From Lachnospiraceae bacterium (GTDB lineage Bacteria > Bacillota > Clostridia > Lachnospirales > Lachnospiraceae): a stretch of 64,000 nucleotides of DNA. This document shows, piece after piece, positions 52,954 to 61,811 of this stretch. The DNA is taken from assembly GCA_024687205.1 (NCBI GenBank), contig JAILES010000027.1:1-64000 (forward strand), given 5' to 3'. Under the pieces are notes generated by a model. That model ran no database searches. It was not told the DNA's origin and saw only the letters and a list, made by a program, of their open reading frames with translations. Made by a program: the position numbers and the translations under genes. The stretch's first letter is position 1; each line of letters opens with the position of its first letter.

Positions 52954-53808
52954 ATGGCAGGCGGGAGTACTAAAAACCTCAGCACACAGCAGAAGATATG
53001 GGTGTATACCGGCTGCTTCCTGAGAGCGCTTGCGCCTCTTGCGCTGTATGCATTTCTGCCGGCCCTGTTCCTGGCCATAGGCTATGTGTTCGGGCATTCG
53101 GATATGACGATGGAAGAGTTCTTCGCATACGGAGCCAACTTCTATTCGTCACTGGGCATATTTGTATCCCTGTTCATCTTTCACAGAAGGTCAAAGAAGA
53201 GAGGGTCTACGCTTACCGAGGATGCTACACTGTATTTCAGGGAAATGAAGCCTGCAAAAGCCATCGGTTTCTTTATCTTCGGCTTTGCATCCGCAACGGC
53301 GGTATCGGCGCTGATAACACTGCTTCCCGAGTTTATTCTTACCAGATCTTATCATTCGTCGATCACAAGGATGTACCTCGGACGGGATTTTCTGCTGACA
53401 CTGGTGACTATAATGTTTACCGCGCCGGTGACCGAAGAGATCATATTCAGGGGTTACATGCTGAACACCCTGCTTGAAAGATTGCCGGAAAATATTGCGA
53501 TAACGGTCAGCAGCGTGATATTTGCCCTGCTCCATGGCAGTTTCATATGGATGCTGTACGCTTTCCTTCTCGGACAGATACTGGCAAAGACATCCATGAA
53601 GGAAGACAATATCGCATACGGAGTTCTGTTACATATCGGTTTTAATTCGACTTCGATAGTCAACCTGCTCATAACCGAGAGCGAAAGCCTGAACGGGATA
53701 GTGTTCGGCAGCAAAGCCCTGATAGCCCTGTACGGGGTGCTGGGACTGCTTGCAAGTGTAGTGCTCGCGGGAATTTATACCGGGCGCATTGAAAGGAGAA
53801 AAAGATGA
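52954..53808 (+). CDS. CPBP family intramembrane glutamic protease
   Basis: A 284-residue polytopic membrane protein with about eight TM helices and the family motifs APVTEEIIFRGYML (paired Glu and Arg), LLHGSFIWMLYAFLLG and LLHIGFNSTSI. CPBP (CAAX-like/Abi) proteases cleave within or next to membranes; bacterial roles include bacteriocin processing and self-immunity, and many are unknown. The stop overlaps the VirD4 start as ATGA, so protease and coupling protein are translationally coupled. That suggests a job in processing or protecting against secreted or membrane components of the system downstream. Confidence 0.88.
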   Translation: MAGGSTKNLSTQQKIWVYTGCFLRALAPLALYAFLPALFLAIGYVFGHSDMTMEEFFAYGANFYSSLGIFVSLFIFHRRSKKRGSTLTEDATLYFREMKPAKAIGFFIFGFASATAVSALITLLPEFILTRSYHSSITRMYLGRDFLLTLVTIMFTAPVTEEIIFRGYMLNTLLERLPENIAITVSSVIFALLHGSFIWMLYAFLLGQILAKTSMKEDNIAYGVLLHIGFNSTSIVNLLITESESLNGIVFGSKALIALYGVLGLLASVVLAGIYTGRIERRKR

Positions 53809-55871
53809 AGGATTGGTTTGAGGAAAACGGAAAGAAGCTGCTCATCTATCTGATAGCTTTCTTGCTGATAGCCATGATATGCGGAGCAGCCATAAACATG
53901 GCCATATATCATTATATAGGTTTTGATGGGCAGAAGAGCGAAACGTTCTTCCAGCTCGGAGTTCTTCTGAAAAAAGAAACCTATATTTACGGTCTGGTCC
54001 TTGAAATCTTCCTTATAGTCCTTTATTTCGCAGCCGGAAACGGAACTCCCGGAAAGAATGCGGGCAAGATGCTCAAGAGCAAAGTTCAGGGTGTCGAAGG
54101 AAACCTTGAAAATTCAAGATTCCTGACAGACAAGGAAAAAGACGATCTGTTCCCGAAAAAGCGTTACAACGCTCTGGGGGAGGAGAAGAAAGACGGTATA
54201 GCGGTATATGCCGTATATAACCAGAAGAAAAAGGATATGGACATCAACCTGATGAGTCCCTGCCACGGTATCATCATAGGTGCTACCGGTTCCGGTAAGA
54301 CCACCACCTTCGTTAATCCCGTTATACAGATACTGGGTCATGCATCCGCAGGTTCTTCGATGATCTGTACCGACCCCAAGGGAGAACTTTTCCAGATGCA
54401 TTCCAAGATGCTGAAAGAGCACGGCTATAACTGTATGGTGCTCGACCTTCGTGATCCCTATTCATCATTCAGATGGAATCCTCTGGGATCGATCTATGAT
54501 GCTTATCAGGAATACTTAAGAGTAGGTGAAGAAATATACGAAAACAGCTATCCCATAGAAGAAGCCGAAGATCTGGAACTGGTCAATGACAAGTCCCAGT
54601 ACGGTGAAGTATGGTATGAATATGAAGGCAAAGCCTATGCTATCCGCAAGGAACTCATAGGCATAATCAGAGTGCAGAAGCAGAAGGTATATGATGAGAT
54701 GTATGAAGACTTGAACGACCTCATCAGCGTTATCTGCCCCATAGAATCTAAGGATGATCCCGTCTGGGAAAAAGGTGCAAGGTCCATCATAATGGCTACC
54801 TGCCTTGCAATGCTTGAAGATTCCGAGAATCCCGAGCTTGAGATGACCAAGGAGAAGTTCTGCTTCTACAATATCAGTAAGGCAATAATGAACTCGGAAG
54901 ACGAGTTTGCGGCACTTAAGGATTACTTCAAGGGACGCGACAAGCTGTCAAAGGCCGTCGGTCTTTCAAGACAGGTGCTTTCTGCTGCGGATCAGACCCT
55001 TTCATCTTACATGTCAATAGCATTCGATAAACTGAGTATGTTCAACGACGAAGGTCTGTGCGCACTGACCAGTGCAACGGACATCCAGCCGGAGCAGTTC
55101 GCATTTGCTCCCACGGCGCTGTTCCTTAAGATACCCGATGAGAAGGATACCAGACATGCACTTGCTGCAGTGTTCATCCTCTGTATCTACAAGGCGCTGA
55201 TCAAAGTGGCCAGCTCACGTGAAGATCTGTCACTTCCGAGAAACGTATACTTCATTCTCGATGAGTTCGGTAACATGCCCAAGATCGATAAGTTCGATAA
55301 GATGATCACCGTCGGACGTTCAAGAAAGATATGGTTCCACATGATCATCCAGTCCTTTGCACAGCTCAACAATGTTTACGGTGAGACAGTCGCAGATATC
55401 GTTAAAGGTAACTGCGGTATAAAGATGTTCATCGGTTCCAACGATATCGGTACCTGCGAGGAATTCTCGAAACTCTGCGGTAATATGACCGTCAGAGGTA
55501 CATCGGTATCCGGCTCCACCGGAGATAAGGGAGACCAGGTCAACTTCTCCAACCAGCTGACCAGCAGACCTCTGATCTATCCTTCGGAGCTGATGAAGCT
55601 GAACAACAAGTACTCAACAGGTAACTCCATCATAGTTACCTTCGGTAATAACCCCTTGAAGACACAGTTCACACCCAGCTACAAATGCCCGCTGTACGAA
55701 TTCGGTACCATGGACATGACGGATGTGAGAAACAACGTCTTCTACGGAGATGAGGTCTTCTATGATCTGGAAGAAAGAAACTATCTGATACTGGATGCGG
55801 CTAATGAAGAAGCTGCCGGTGCGTCCGGAGACGAAGACGCAGCGGAAGCCGAATATGCCGAAGAGGAGTAA
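53805..55871 (+). CDS. VirD4/TraG-type coupling ATPase
   Basis: A 688-residue type IV coupling protein. Two N-terminal TM helices (about 12-33 and 63-84) are followed by an AAA-type ATPase domain with Walker A GATGSGKTTTF near residue 163, the MICTDPKGELF segment and Walker B FILDEFGNMPKI near residue 483. Helical insertions with an all-alpha domain lie between. The C-terminus is acidic (AAEAEYAEEE). Family members bring DNA-relaxase complexes or effector proteins to a type IV channel. Walker A and B are intact. No relaxase gene is visible in the window. Coupled by a 4-nt overlap to the CPBP protease; the next gene starts 7 nt on. Confidence 0.93.
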   Translation: MKDWFEENGKKLLIYLIAFLLIAMICGAAINMAIYHYIGFDGQKSETFFQLGVLLKKETYIYGLVLEIFLIVLYFAAGNGTPGKNAGKMLKSKVQGVEGNLENSRFLTDKEKDDLFPKKRYNALGEEKKDGIAVYAVYNQKKKDMDINLMSPCHGIIIGATGSGKTTTFVNPVIQILGHASAGSSMICTDPKGELFQMHSKMLKEHGYNCMVLDLRDPYSSFRWNPLGSIYDAYQEYLRVGEEIYENSYPIEEAEDLELVNDKSQYGEVWYEYEGKAYAIRKELIGIIRVQKQKVYDEMYEDLNDLISVICPIESKDDPVWEKGARSIIMATCLAMLEDSENPELEMTKEKFCFYNISKAIMNSEDEFAALKDYFKGRDKLSKAVGLSRQVLSAADQTLSSYMSIAFDKLSMFNDEGLCALTSATDIQPEQFAFAPTALFLKIPDEKDTRHALAAVFILCIYKALIKVASSREDLSLPRNVYFILDEFGNMPKIDKFDKMITVGRSRKIWFHMIIQSFAQLNNVYGETVADIVKGNCGIKMFIGSNDIGTCEEFSKLCGNMTVRGTSVSGSTGDKGDQVNFSNQLTSRPLIYPSELMKLNNKYSTGNSIIVTFGNNPLKTQFTPSYKCPLYEFGTMDMTDVRNNVFYGDEVFYDLEERNYLILDAANEEAAGASGDEDAAEAEYAEEE

Positions 55872-55878
55872 GTAAAAG

Positions 55879-57654
55879 ATGAAATCGAAAGTTTTGAGAA
55901 ATGTATTCAGGATCCTGACCGGAATGAGCCTGTCGATAGCGCTGCTGGCATCACCTGCGGTGTCGGCACCGATGAGTGTGTATGCGACGGATGACGGTGA
56001 AGATGAGACCCAGAAGGATGAGCTGGAAAAACTCAGGAGACTCGGGGATTATGCCGGTACCGAGGATCTCAGGGAACAGGTCAGAAATTCGGGCTTTAAC
56101 ACCCAGACCACAGGAACGGCTTCAAAGCCGGACAGCTCATCTCCCACAAGTCCTGTTTCAGGCCCGGGAAGCGGCAAGGTCACGACCGGAGTGGATCCCA
56201 CTACCGGCATGAAGACGGTTACCACCGAAGCCAGCTTAAGTGAGACTTATCATCAGGATTATGATACCTACGAACTCAGTATCAACGGAAGATTCTTCTT
56301 CTACAGCAATGTGGGTAACGGTGATATTACCTCCGAAGCAGTAACACTGGAGATGCCTGCAAACATCTTCTTTACCTGTGAAAAAGACGGCGTGCCCTAT
56401 TCGGTACAGAGCGGCAAGCGCATTACCGAAAAAGGCACATATGTGCTGAACCTTACGGCAACCGAAACACAGGTTGATACAATTTATATCTATACGGCGG
56501 TTTACCGCTTCCGTATAGCCGAAAGGGCTGCCGGAACAGGTAACGGAGACGGGATGTCAACGGATGTGCCTTATGATATAGACGAAGAACCCGGACTGCT
56601 GGATCCCCAGGTCCCTGAAACACAGGCCGAGGAAGAGTTTTCTGCTCCGGATGAAGAGTTTGAAGATTCGGGGCTTACGGATGAAGAGAAAGCGGCACTT
56701 AACGAGATACTGAAAGAGGACGATGCAGATGACGGCTTAGATGATATCCCGGAGATCATGGCCGATGACGGCAGCATAAACATGGAGGATCTGAGCAAGG
56801 AGCTGAACGCCGACGGTATATACACTACCGAGGGGATAAACAAAGCCACGGGTATGGCAAGCAGTTACGATTATACGACCGGATACTATAAGAATACGCT
56901 CCGTAACAGCATGAGTTTTTATTCGGACGTTCCCAACGGAATGGTGACAAAACGTGAAGTTACGCTGCGAAGCACCGATGATCTTACGTTCACGGTATAT
57001 AAGGACGGTGTGCCTTATGAATTCGATCCCGAGAAGAAGATCAATGAACTCGGCAGTTATACGGTGATACCGGTAGCGGAAGATGTGGTTTATTACGATG
57101 CATACCAGAGCGAGACCCCCGTATTCTCCTTCAGGATCATAGGGGATGCGGTAAATGACCTGTCGGTATATCGTGCACCGGAAGGCTTCAAGATAGATAA
57201 GATACTGGTGGACGGACTGGAAACAGAATCGGTAAAGATGATGGGTCAGGATGCGGCTCTGCTCAGGGAAGACGGCAGATACAAAGTGACCATAACCGAC
57301 GGCGACAGGTACATCGATCTGGATTTCCTGCTTGACAGGGTGAGACCCAGATTCTACGTAAGCGTCGAAAAGAATAAAGCATCCATGTACTATAAGTCCA
57401 CTGACGTAAGAGAGACCGTTATATACAAAGACGGTGAACTGATCTCCAGCGGTTCCATACAGAATCAGGTAAAGAAGCCCGGTAATTATGAGGTCATTGC
57501 TTACGACAGAGCAGGCAATAAAGGTACCAGCATCTTTAAGGTTAAATACGGTTTCAATTCAGGTGCCATAGTTGCGATCGTACTTGTGATCGCGGCAGCG
57601 GCGGGTATCATAGCCTATATAAGATATATCAATTCAAAGATCAAGGTGAGGTAA
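55879..57654 (+). CDS. Exported membrane-anchored protein with three beta domains
   Basis: A 591-residue protein with an N-terminal signal peptide (basic MKSKVLRN, then hydrophobic ILTGMSLSIALLASPAVSA), long low-complexity linkers and a C-terminal TM anchor (AIVAIVLVIAAAAGIIAYI) with a short basic tail. Three beta-rich domains are visible: about 130-212 and 336-420 are clear duplicates (SNVGNGDITSEAVTL ... KDGVPYSVQ and SDVPNGMVTKREVTL ... KDGVPYEFD), and a shorter Ig-like one is near 489-558. An acidic linker near 235-310 separates the first two. It is the gene next to VirD4 and ahead of the VirB6-like genes, so it probably forms the outer or wall-spanning part of the apparatus. No known family recognised. 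Confidence 0.75.
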   Translation: MKSKVLRNVFRILTGMSLSIALLASPAVSAPMSVYATDDGEDETQKDELEKLRRLGDYAGTEDLREQVRNSGFNTQTTGTASKPDSSSPTSPVSGPGSGKVTTGVDPTTGMKTVTTEASLSETYHQDYDTYELSINGRFFFYSNVGNGDITSEAVTLEMPANIFFTCEKDGVPYSVQSGKRITEKGTYVLNLTATETQVDTIYIYTAVYRFRIAERAAGTGNGDGMSTDVPYDIDEEPGLLDPQVPETQAEEEFSAPDEEFEDSGLTDEEKAALNEILKEDDADDGLDDIPEIMADDGSINMEDLSKELNADGIYTTEGINKATGMASSYDYTTGYYKNTLRNSMSFYSDVPNGMVTKREVTLRSTDDLTFTVYKDGVPYEFDPEKKINELGSYTVIPVAEDVVYYDAYQSETPVFSFRIIGDAVNDLSVYRAPEGFKIDKILVDGLETESVKMMGQDAALLREDGRYKVTITDGDRYIDLDFLLDRVRPRFYVSVEKNKASMYYKSTDVRETVIYKDGELISSGSIQNQVKKPGNYEVIAYDRAGNKGTSIFKVKYGFNSGAIVAIVLVIAAAAGIIAYIRYINSKIKVR

Positions 57655-57657
57655 ATC

Positions 57658-58863
57658 GTGCAACCGGTAAGTTTGGGAATTCTTGACGGAATACAGAAAG
57701 TGTTACAGTGGGTCTTTAACGAGATCTTTGTTCCGATACTCAAAGACGTGTTCAATATCGTGTTCTACATGATAAAGGATATGCTCGGCGATCTGTTCGG
57801 AGGTCTCCTGCTGCAGGCCTGGGTAGCATTGCTTAAGCTGATCAATTTCCTCGAGGCCATATTCAATATCTTTTCCGGATATACCGTGGTAACGGTGGAT
57901 GATGTTTCCAGCAATCAGGGTATACTGCAGTATCTTTTCGGATTGCCGGTGATACAGAGGGGCATGCTCATGATCACAGCCATCTCCTTCGTGCTGGCAG
58001 TGCTGACCACGGGTATCGCAGTGATACAGTCCATGGGAGACAGCATTGCGGAAAATAAACGTCCCATAAGTGTGGTACTCAGGGAGGCGCTGAAGACGGC
58101 TGTCACCTTCATGCTGATACCTTTTGCCTGTGTATTCGCGGTTGAGATGGTAACCCAGATACTGGTACAGATCCATCATGCCATGGCTCTCGGGAGCAGT
58201 AATACTTCGCTGGGAGATACCATATTCTATACGATAGCCCAGGATCATGCGCTGCTTGACAATGCACCGGAATTTGCCGCGAACAATAAATTTGAAAATA
58301 TCGGTCAGGTACAGACGGTATCTGATTACAAGAAGTTTGATTTCCTGATAGCCATAATAGTAACCGTATTCCTGATGATGATACTGGTAACTACGATAGT
58401 ACAGTTCATACAGAGACTCTTTATGCTGCTGATCCTTTATATCATAAGCCCGATTTTCGCAGCATGGATGCCTCTCGACAACGGCAAGAGTTTCAAGCAG
58501 TGGAAGGACGCTTTTGTGGCCTTCATGATAAGTGCCTTCTCTCCGATCGTGGCAATGCGGCTGTATATGGCAACCCTGCCGATACTGCTGGGATCGGATA
58601 TGGTGATAGGTACGAATGTGGAGCCGATGCTGATGAAACTGCTCCTGGTACTGGGAGGATCCTTTGCAATCTATACCAGCAGAAATATGCTGGTCAAGCT
58701 GTACAACCCTTCACTGGGTGAGCAGCTGGATGCCAACAGCTTCCTTATGAACTTTGTAGCGGGAAGCATTGTGGGCAGGATCCAGCAGGCTATAAGGACC
58801 CCGTCACCGAAGAAGGACAAAAAAGAAGATAAGAAAGACGATAACAAAGGCGAAGAGAAGTAA
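57658..58863 (+). CDS. VirB6/TrbL-like channel protein (first copy)
   Basis: A 401-residue polytopic inner-membrane protein. An N-terminal amphipathic and hydrophobic region (VFNEIFVPILKDVFNIVFYM) precedes about six TM helices, and the C-terminus is a Lys/Asp-rich cytosolic tail. The layout and segments such as IQSMGDSIAENKRPISVVL and LILYIISPIFAAWMPLDNG fit the TrbL/VirB6 families of conjugation-type systems. The start is GTG with AGGTGAGG ahead. The following gene is a paralogue, sharing ...SMSDLGDEQRPVTKVL at the corresponding place. Confidence 0.82.
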   Translation: MQPVSLGILDGIQKVLQWVFNEIFVPILKDVFNIVFYMIKDMLGDLFGGLLLQAWVALLKLINFLEAIFNIFSGYTVVTVDDVSSNQGILQYLFGLPVIQRGMLMITAISFVLAVLTTGIAVIQSMGDSIAENKRPISVVLREALKTAVTFMLIPFACVFAVEMVTQILVQIHHAMALGSSNTSLGDTIFYTIAQDHALLDNAPEFAANNKFENIGQVQTVSDYKKFDFLIAIIVTVFLMMILVTTIVQFIQRLFMLLILYIISPIFAAWMPLDNGKSFKQWKDAFVAFMISAFSPIVAMRLYMATLPILLGSDMVIGTNVEPMLMKLLLVLGGSFAIYTSRNMLVKLYNPSLGEQLDANSFLMNFVAGSIVGRIQQAIRTPSPKKDKKEDKKDDNKGEEK

Positions 58864-58878
58864 TAAAGAAAGTGTAGG

Positions 58879-61770
58879 ATGATGGAACAGGTATATCTCG
58901 GATTTCTTGCCGACCTCTTCAACAAAATATTTAAGAAGATCATTCAGCCGGTGCTGTCTTTCCTCAGCGACGTACTGGAGACCATTTTCTCGTGGGTATT
59001 TGATAACATCTTAAAACCGCTGCTTATCAATTTCATCATACCCGTGCTGAAGGGCTTCGTAGAGATCATCTTTGAGATGCTTGCTGCCCTGATATACAGT
59101 ATCTATGTGCTGCTTCTCAAACTGCTGGATACTGCCCAGACTCTGTTCAATGTCTTCGGCGGCATAGAAAACGTGGTATATAAGAATGAGTCAAGAAACA
59201 TACTCGATGTATTCTTCAGACAGAAGTTTGTGCAGAATGCCGCATGGATCCTTATAGGCATATCCGTAGTACTGCTCATAGCTGCCGCTGTGGTGGCAGT
59301 ACTTAAATCCATGAGCGATCTGGGAGATGAACAGAGACCGGTTACCAAGGTACTGCATGCCACCTTCCAGGGCTTTTTGAAACTGATAACGATACCCTTA
59401 GTATGTTTGTTTTTGATCACCCTGTCTTCAGTGGTGCTCTCTGCGGTGAATACCGCCATCACTACGGCACAGACCGGTGAAACCAAGACAACGACAGTTG
59501 CCAGGACACTGTTCGTAATGACTACCTTTAATGCGGCAGTTAAAGATGAATGGAATGCAAAGACGGCTCCGGCCGGTACCAAGATAGGCGTGGATGACGG
59601 ACTCAGGGCCAAATACTATTATAAAGAAGCTGAGGGTGCCGTCAGTTATGCGGATGCCGAGACCGTGGAGGCCGACTTTAAGTACAGCAAGATAGATTAT
59701 CTGGTGGGTTTCGGTGCGGGACTCCTGCTGCTTTACATCCTCTGCTCGGGTGTTTTCAAATTCATCAACCGTATGTACAACATACTGATACTGTTTATAC
59801 TCGCACCTTTCTTTGCGGCTTCCCAGCCCCTGGATGACGGTGAAAAGTTTAAAGCATGGAAGGATCTGTTCGTGGGGCAGCTCTTCTCGGCCTACGGTTC
59901 CATAATCGCAATGCAGATATATCTTCTGATCATGCCTACGGTGCTGGCAGGAAAGCTGGGATTCGGGCTGAGTACGGAAGGCGATTATGTAATAAAGATC
60001 TTATTCCTTCTCGGCGGTGCATTTGCCATGAAGAGTGCCGGACCTATGATAACCGGGCTTGTGGATTCCACCTCCGCTTCAATGGAAAGAGCGCAGGATA
60101 TGGCTTTCTTCGGTGCAATGAAATCTACCTACGGATGGGGAAGGACTATACAAGCCGGTATACAGGCGCGTAACAGACTGGCTAAGCAGAGTAAGCTCCA
60201 GGCTCTCCAGCAGGGCGGCGCAGGCGGTGCCGGAGGAGCAGGAGGTGCCGGCGGCGCAGGAGGTGCCGGCGGCAAAGGCGGCATCGGCGGCGGTAAAGGC
60301 GGAGCTCCCGGACTTCCGGGCAGCGGCGGCGGAAGCGGCAATAAGAGTAATACCAGACCTAAACAGACTAATGCCAAGGATGTCCAGAAAGCAGCCCAGG
60401 CAGCGGCAATTAAGAAGGCTAAGGATGAGGCTATCAAGAAAGGCACCTATAAACCGCCTACGAAGGCAGATAAGCCCAAGGGACGTGTTAATGCCAAATT
60501 CTTCGGCGGCCTGATCACCAGTGAGACCTCGGCTAACGGCACGAAGGGCATGATGGGCATCAATTTCGGCAAATATTTCCGGTCGGGAATGCAGAAAGAC
60601 GGTACCTACAAGTATAATTTCTTCGGCTTTGGCGGGAAATATGATAAAGACGGTAATCTTACCGAGATCAAGTATCCTTTTGTAAGAATGACCAAGGATG
60701 CGGACGGTAAGTTCAAGGTATCCAAGATCAAACTGTCCAAGGGCATACAGTTTAAGAAGGCTGAAACCTTAAGCTATGATGCTAACGGAAATGTGACCGG
60801 AAGGAAGCAGGGAGACTGGTACTTCAAGGACTTTTCGCCGCTGAACATACACAGTACCTTCGATCAGTCCACAGGTAAGGTGGAAGTACTCTCCGCAGGC
60901 TGGATGAAATATGCGAGAGTCGAGAACGAGGACGGTTCCGTTAAGTATGTCAGGAATGAAAGAAGCCTCTTCGGACATACCCTCGATAAGTGGGATGTTG
61001 ACAAGGACGGCAATGAATATAAATCCTATGACTGGGGGTTATTATCCGATAAGACTTACGGTATCGATCCCGAAACGGGAGAGAGGGTACTTACCAAGGT
61101 GACCAGCTTAGGCGGACGTTCGCTGTATGAACGTGAACTGCCGGAGGAAGGCCCGGGACTGGAGATATCACACGGAGCAGGATTTAACATCGAAGGCGAG
61201 AAGCCGGACAGCTCCTTCTCCAGCAGCTCAGGTGCAAGCTTCAGCATTCAGGGACTTGAGGTACCTGACGACTTCCACAGCTCTGCAAGCGGTATGGAAC
61301 AGAGACCTTTCAGTCCGTACAGCGGAGATCCGATGCCGAGGAACCAGGAAGCTGTACCCGTTCATCAGGAAGCACAGTTTAACTTTGATCCCGGTACTAT
61401 TCCGGGGCATGGCACGATAGTGGATACGGGACTTGGCGATCAGCCGGAACTGCACGATATCGATCACTTGCCGGCACAGGATATCCAGCCCCAGCACGTA
61501 GCACAGGATATCCAGCCCCAGCATGCAGCGCAGGTAGACTTGGGACTCGATGATCAGCCTGAGATGCACGACATACCGCATAGGCAGGCTGAACAGCCGG
61601 TGCAGGTAGACTTGGGACTCGGTGATCAGCCTGAGATGCACGACATACCGCACAGGCAGGAAGAACAGGCAGCACAGCACGAAGCGGTACGGGAACAGGT
61701 GGTGCAGGATCTTGGAGAAAAGGTCGGAGATGCCATAGATTCGGTTCTCGGTCCCAAGAAGAATGATTAA
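58879..61770 (+). CDS. VirB6/TrbL-like protein with long extra C-terminal region (second copy)
   Basis: A 963-residue protein. About residues 1-430 are a VirB6/TrbL-like membrane part paralogous to the preceding gene (KSMSDLGDEQRPVTKVL, then LILFILAPFFAASQPLDDG). A Gly-rich linker at about 445-485 encoded by a repetitive stretch follows. Residues about 530-760 are a polar, beta-rich region with repeated KD/DG patterns, and the last 200 residues are low complexity with a 24-residue tandem repeat (VDLGLDDQPEMHDIPHRQ). The extra 500 residues are unusual for VirB6; extended VirB6 proteins in other systems reach the cell surface or carry effectors. The VirB4-type gene follows after 41 nt. Confidence 0.8.
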   Translation: MMEQVYLGFLADLFNKIFKKIIQPVLSFLSDVLETIFSWVFDNILKPLLINFIIPVLKGFVEIIFEMLAALIYSIYVLLLKLLDTAQTLFNVFGGIENVVYKNESRNILDVFFRQKFVQNAAWILIGISVVLLIAAAVVAVLKSMSDLGDEQRPVTKVLHATFQGFLKLITIPLVCLFLITLSSVVLSAVNTAITTAQTGETKTTTVARTLFVMTTFNAAVKDEWNAKTAPAGTKIGVDDGLRAKYYYKEAEGAVSYADAETVEADFKYSKIDYLVGFGAGLLLLYILCSGVFKFINRMYNILILFILAPFFAASQPLDDGEKFKAWKDLFVGQLFSAYGSIIAMQIYLLIMPTVLAGKLGFGLSTEGDYVIKILFLLGGAFAMKSAGPMITGLVDSTSASMERAQDMAFFGAMKSTYGWGRTIQAGIQARNRLAKQSKLQALQQGGAGGAGGAGGAGGAGGAGGKGGIGGGKGGAPGLPGSGGGSGNKSNTRPKQTNAKDVQKAAQAAAIKKAKDEAIKKGTYKPPTKADKPKGRVNAKFFGGLITSETSANGTKGMMGINFGKYFRSGMQKDGTYKYNFFGFGGKYDKDGNLTEIKYPFVRMTKDADGKFKVSKIKLSKGIQFKKAETLSYDANGNVTGRKQGDWYFKDFSPLNIHSTFDQSTGKVEVLSAGWMKYARVENEDGSVKYVRNERSLFGHTLDKWDVDKDGNEYKSYDWGLLSDKTYGIDPETGERVLTKVTSLGGRSLYERELPEEGPGLEISHGAGFNIEGEKPDSSFSSSSGASFSIQGLEVPDDFHSSASGMEQRPFSPYSGDPMPRNQEAVPVHQEAQFNFDPGTIPGHGTIVDTGLGDQPELHDIDHLPAQDIQPQHVAQDIQPQHAAQVDLGLDDQPEMHDIPHRQAEQPVQVDLGLGDQPEMHDIPHRQEEQAAQHEAVREQVVQDLGEKVGDAIDSVLGPKKND
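60215..60336 (+). repeat. Glycine-rich linker repeat within the second VirB6-like gene
   Basis: Degenerate GGCGCAGGAGGTGCC-type repeats encode a run of Gly-Gly-Ala triplets followed by a Gly-Lys-rich stretch and GLPGSGGGSG. It separates the membrane part from the extra C-terminal region. Confidence 0.85.
61531..61674 (+). repeat. 72-bp tandem repeat at the end of the second VirB6-like gene
   Basis: Two units (61531-61602 and 61603-61674) of 24 codons each; the first 50 bases differ at a single position. A degenerate third unit appears near 61420-61470 (GDQPELHDIDH). Likely prone to length variation. Confidence 0.85.
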
Positions 61771-61811
61771 GAAACTTCTGCAGATAAAAAATATATGGAG
61801 GAATTCAAAAA

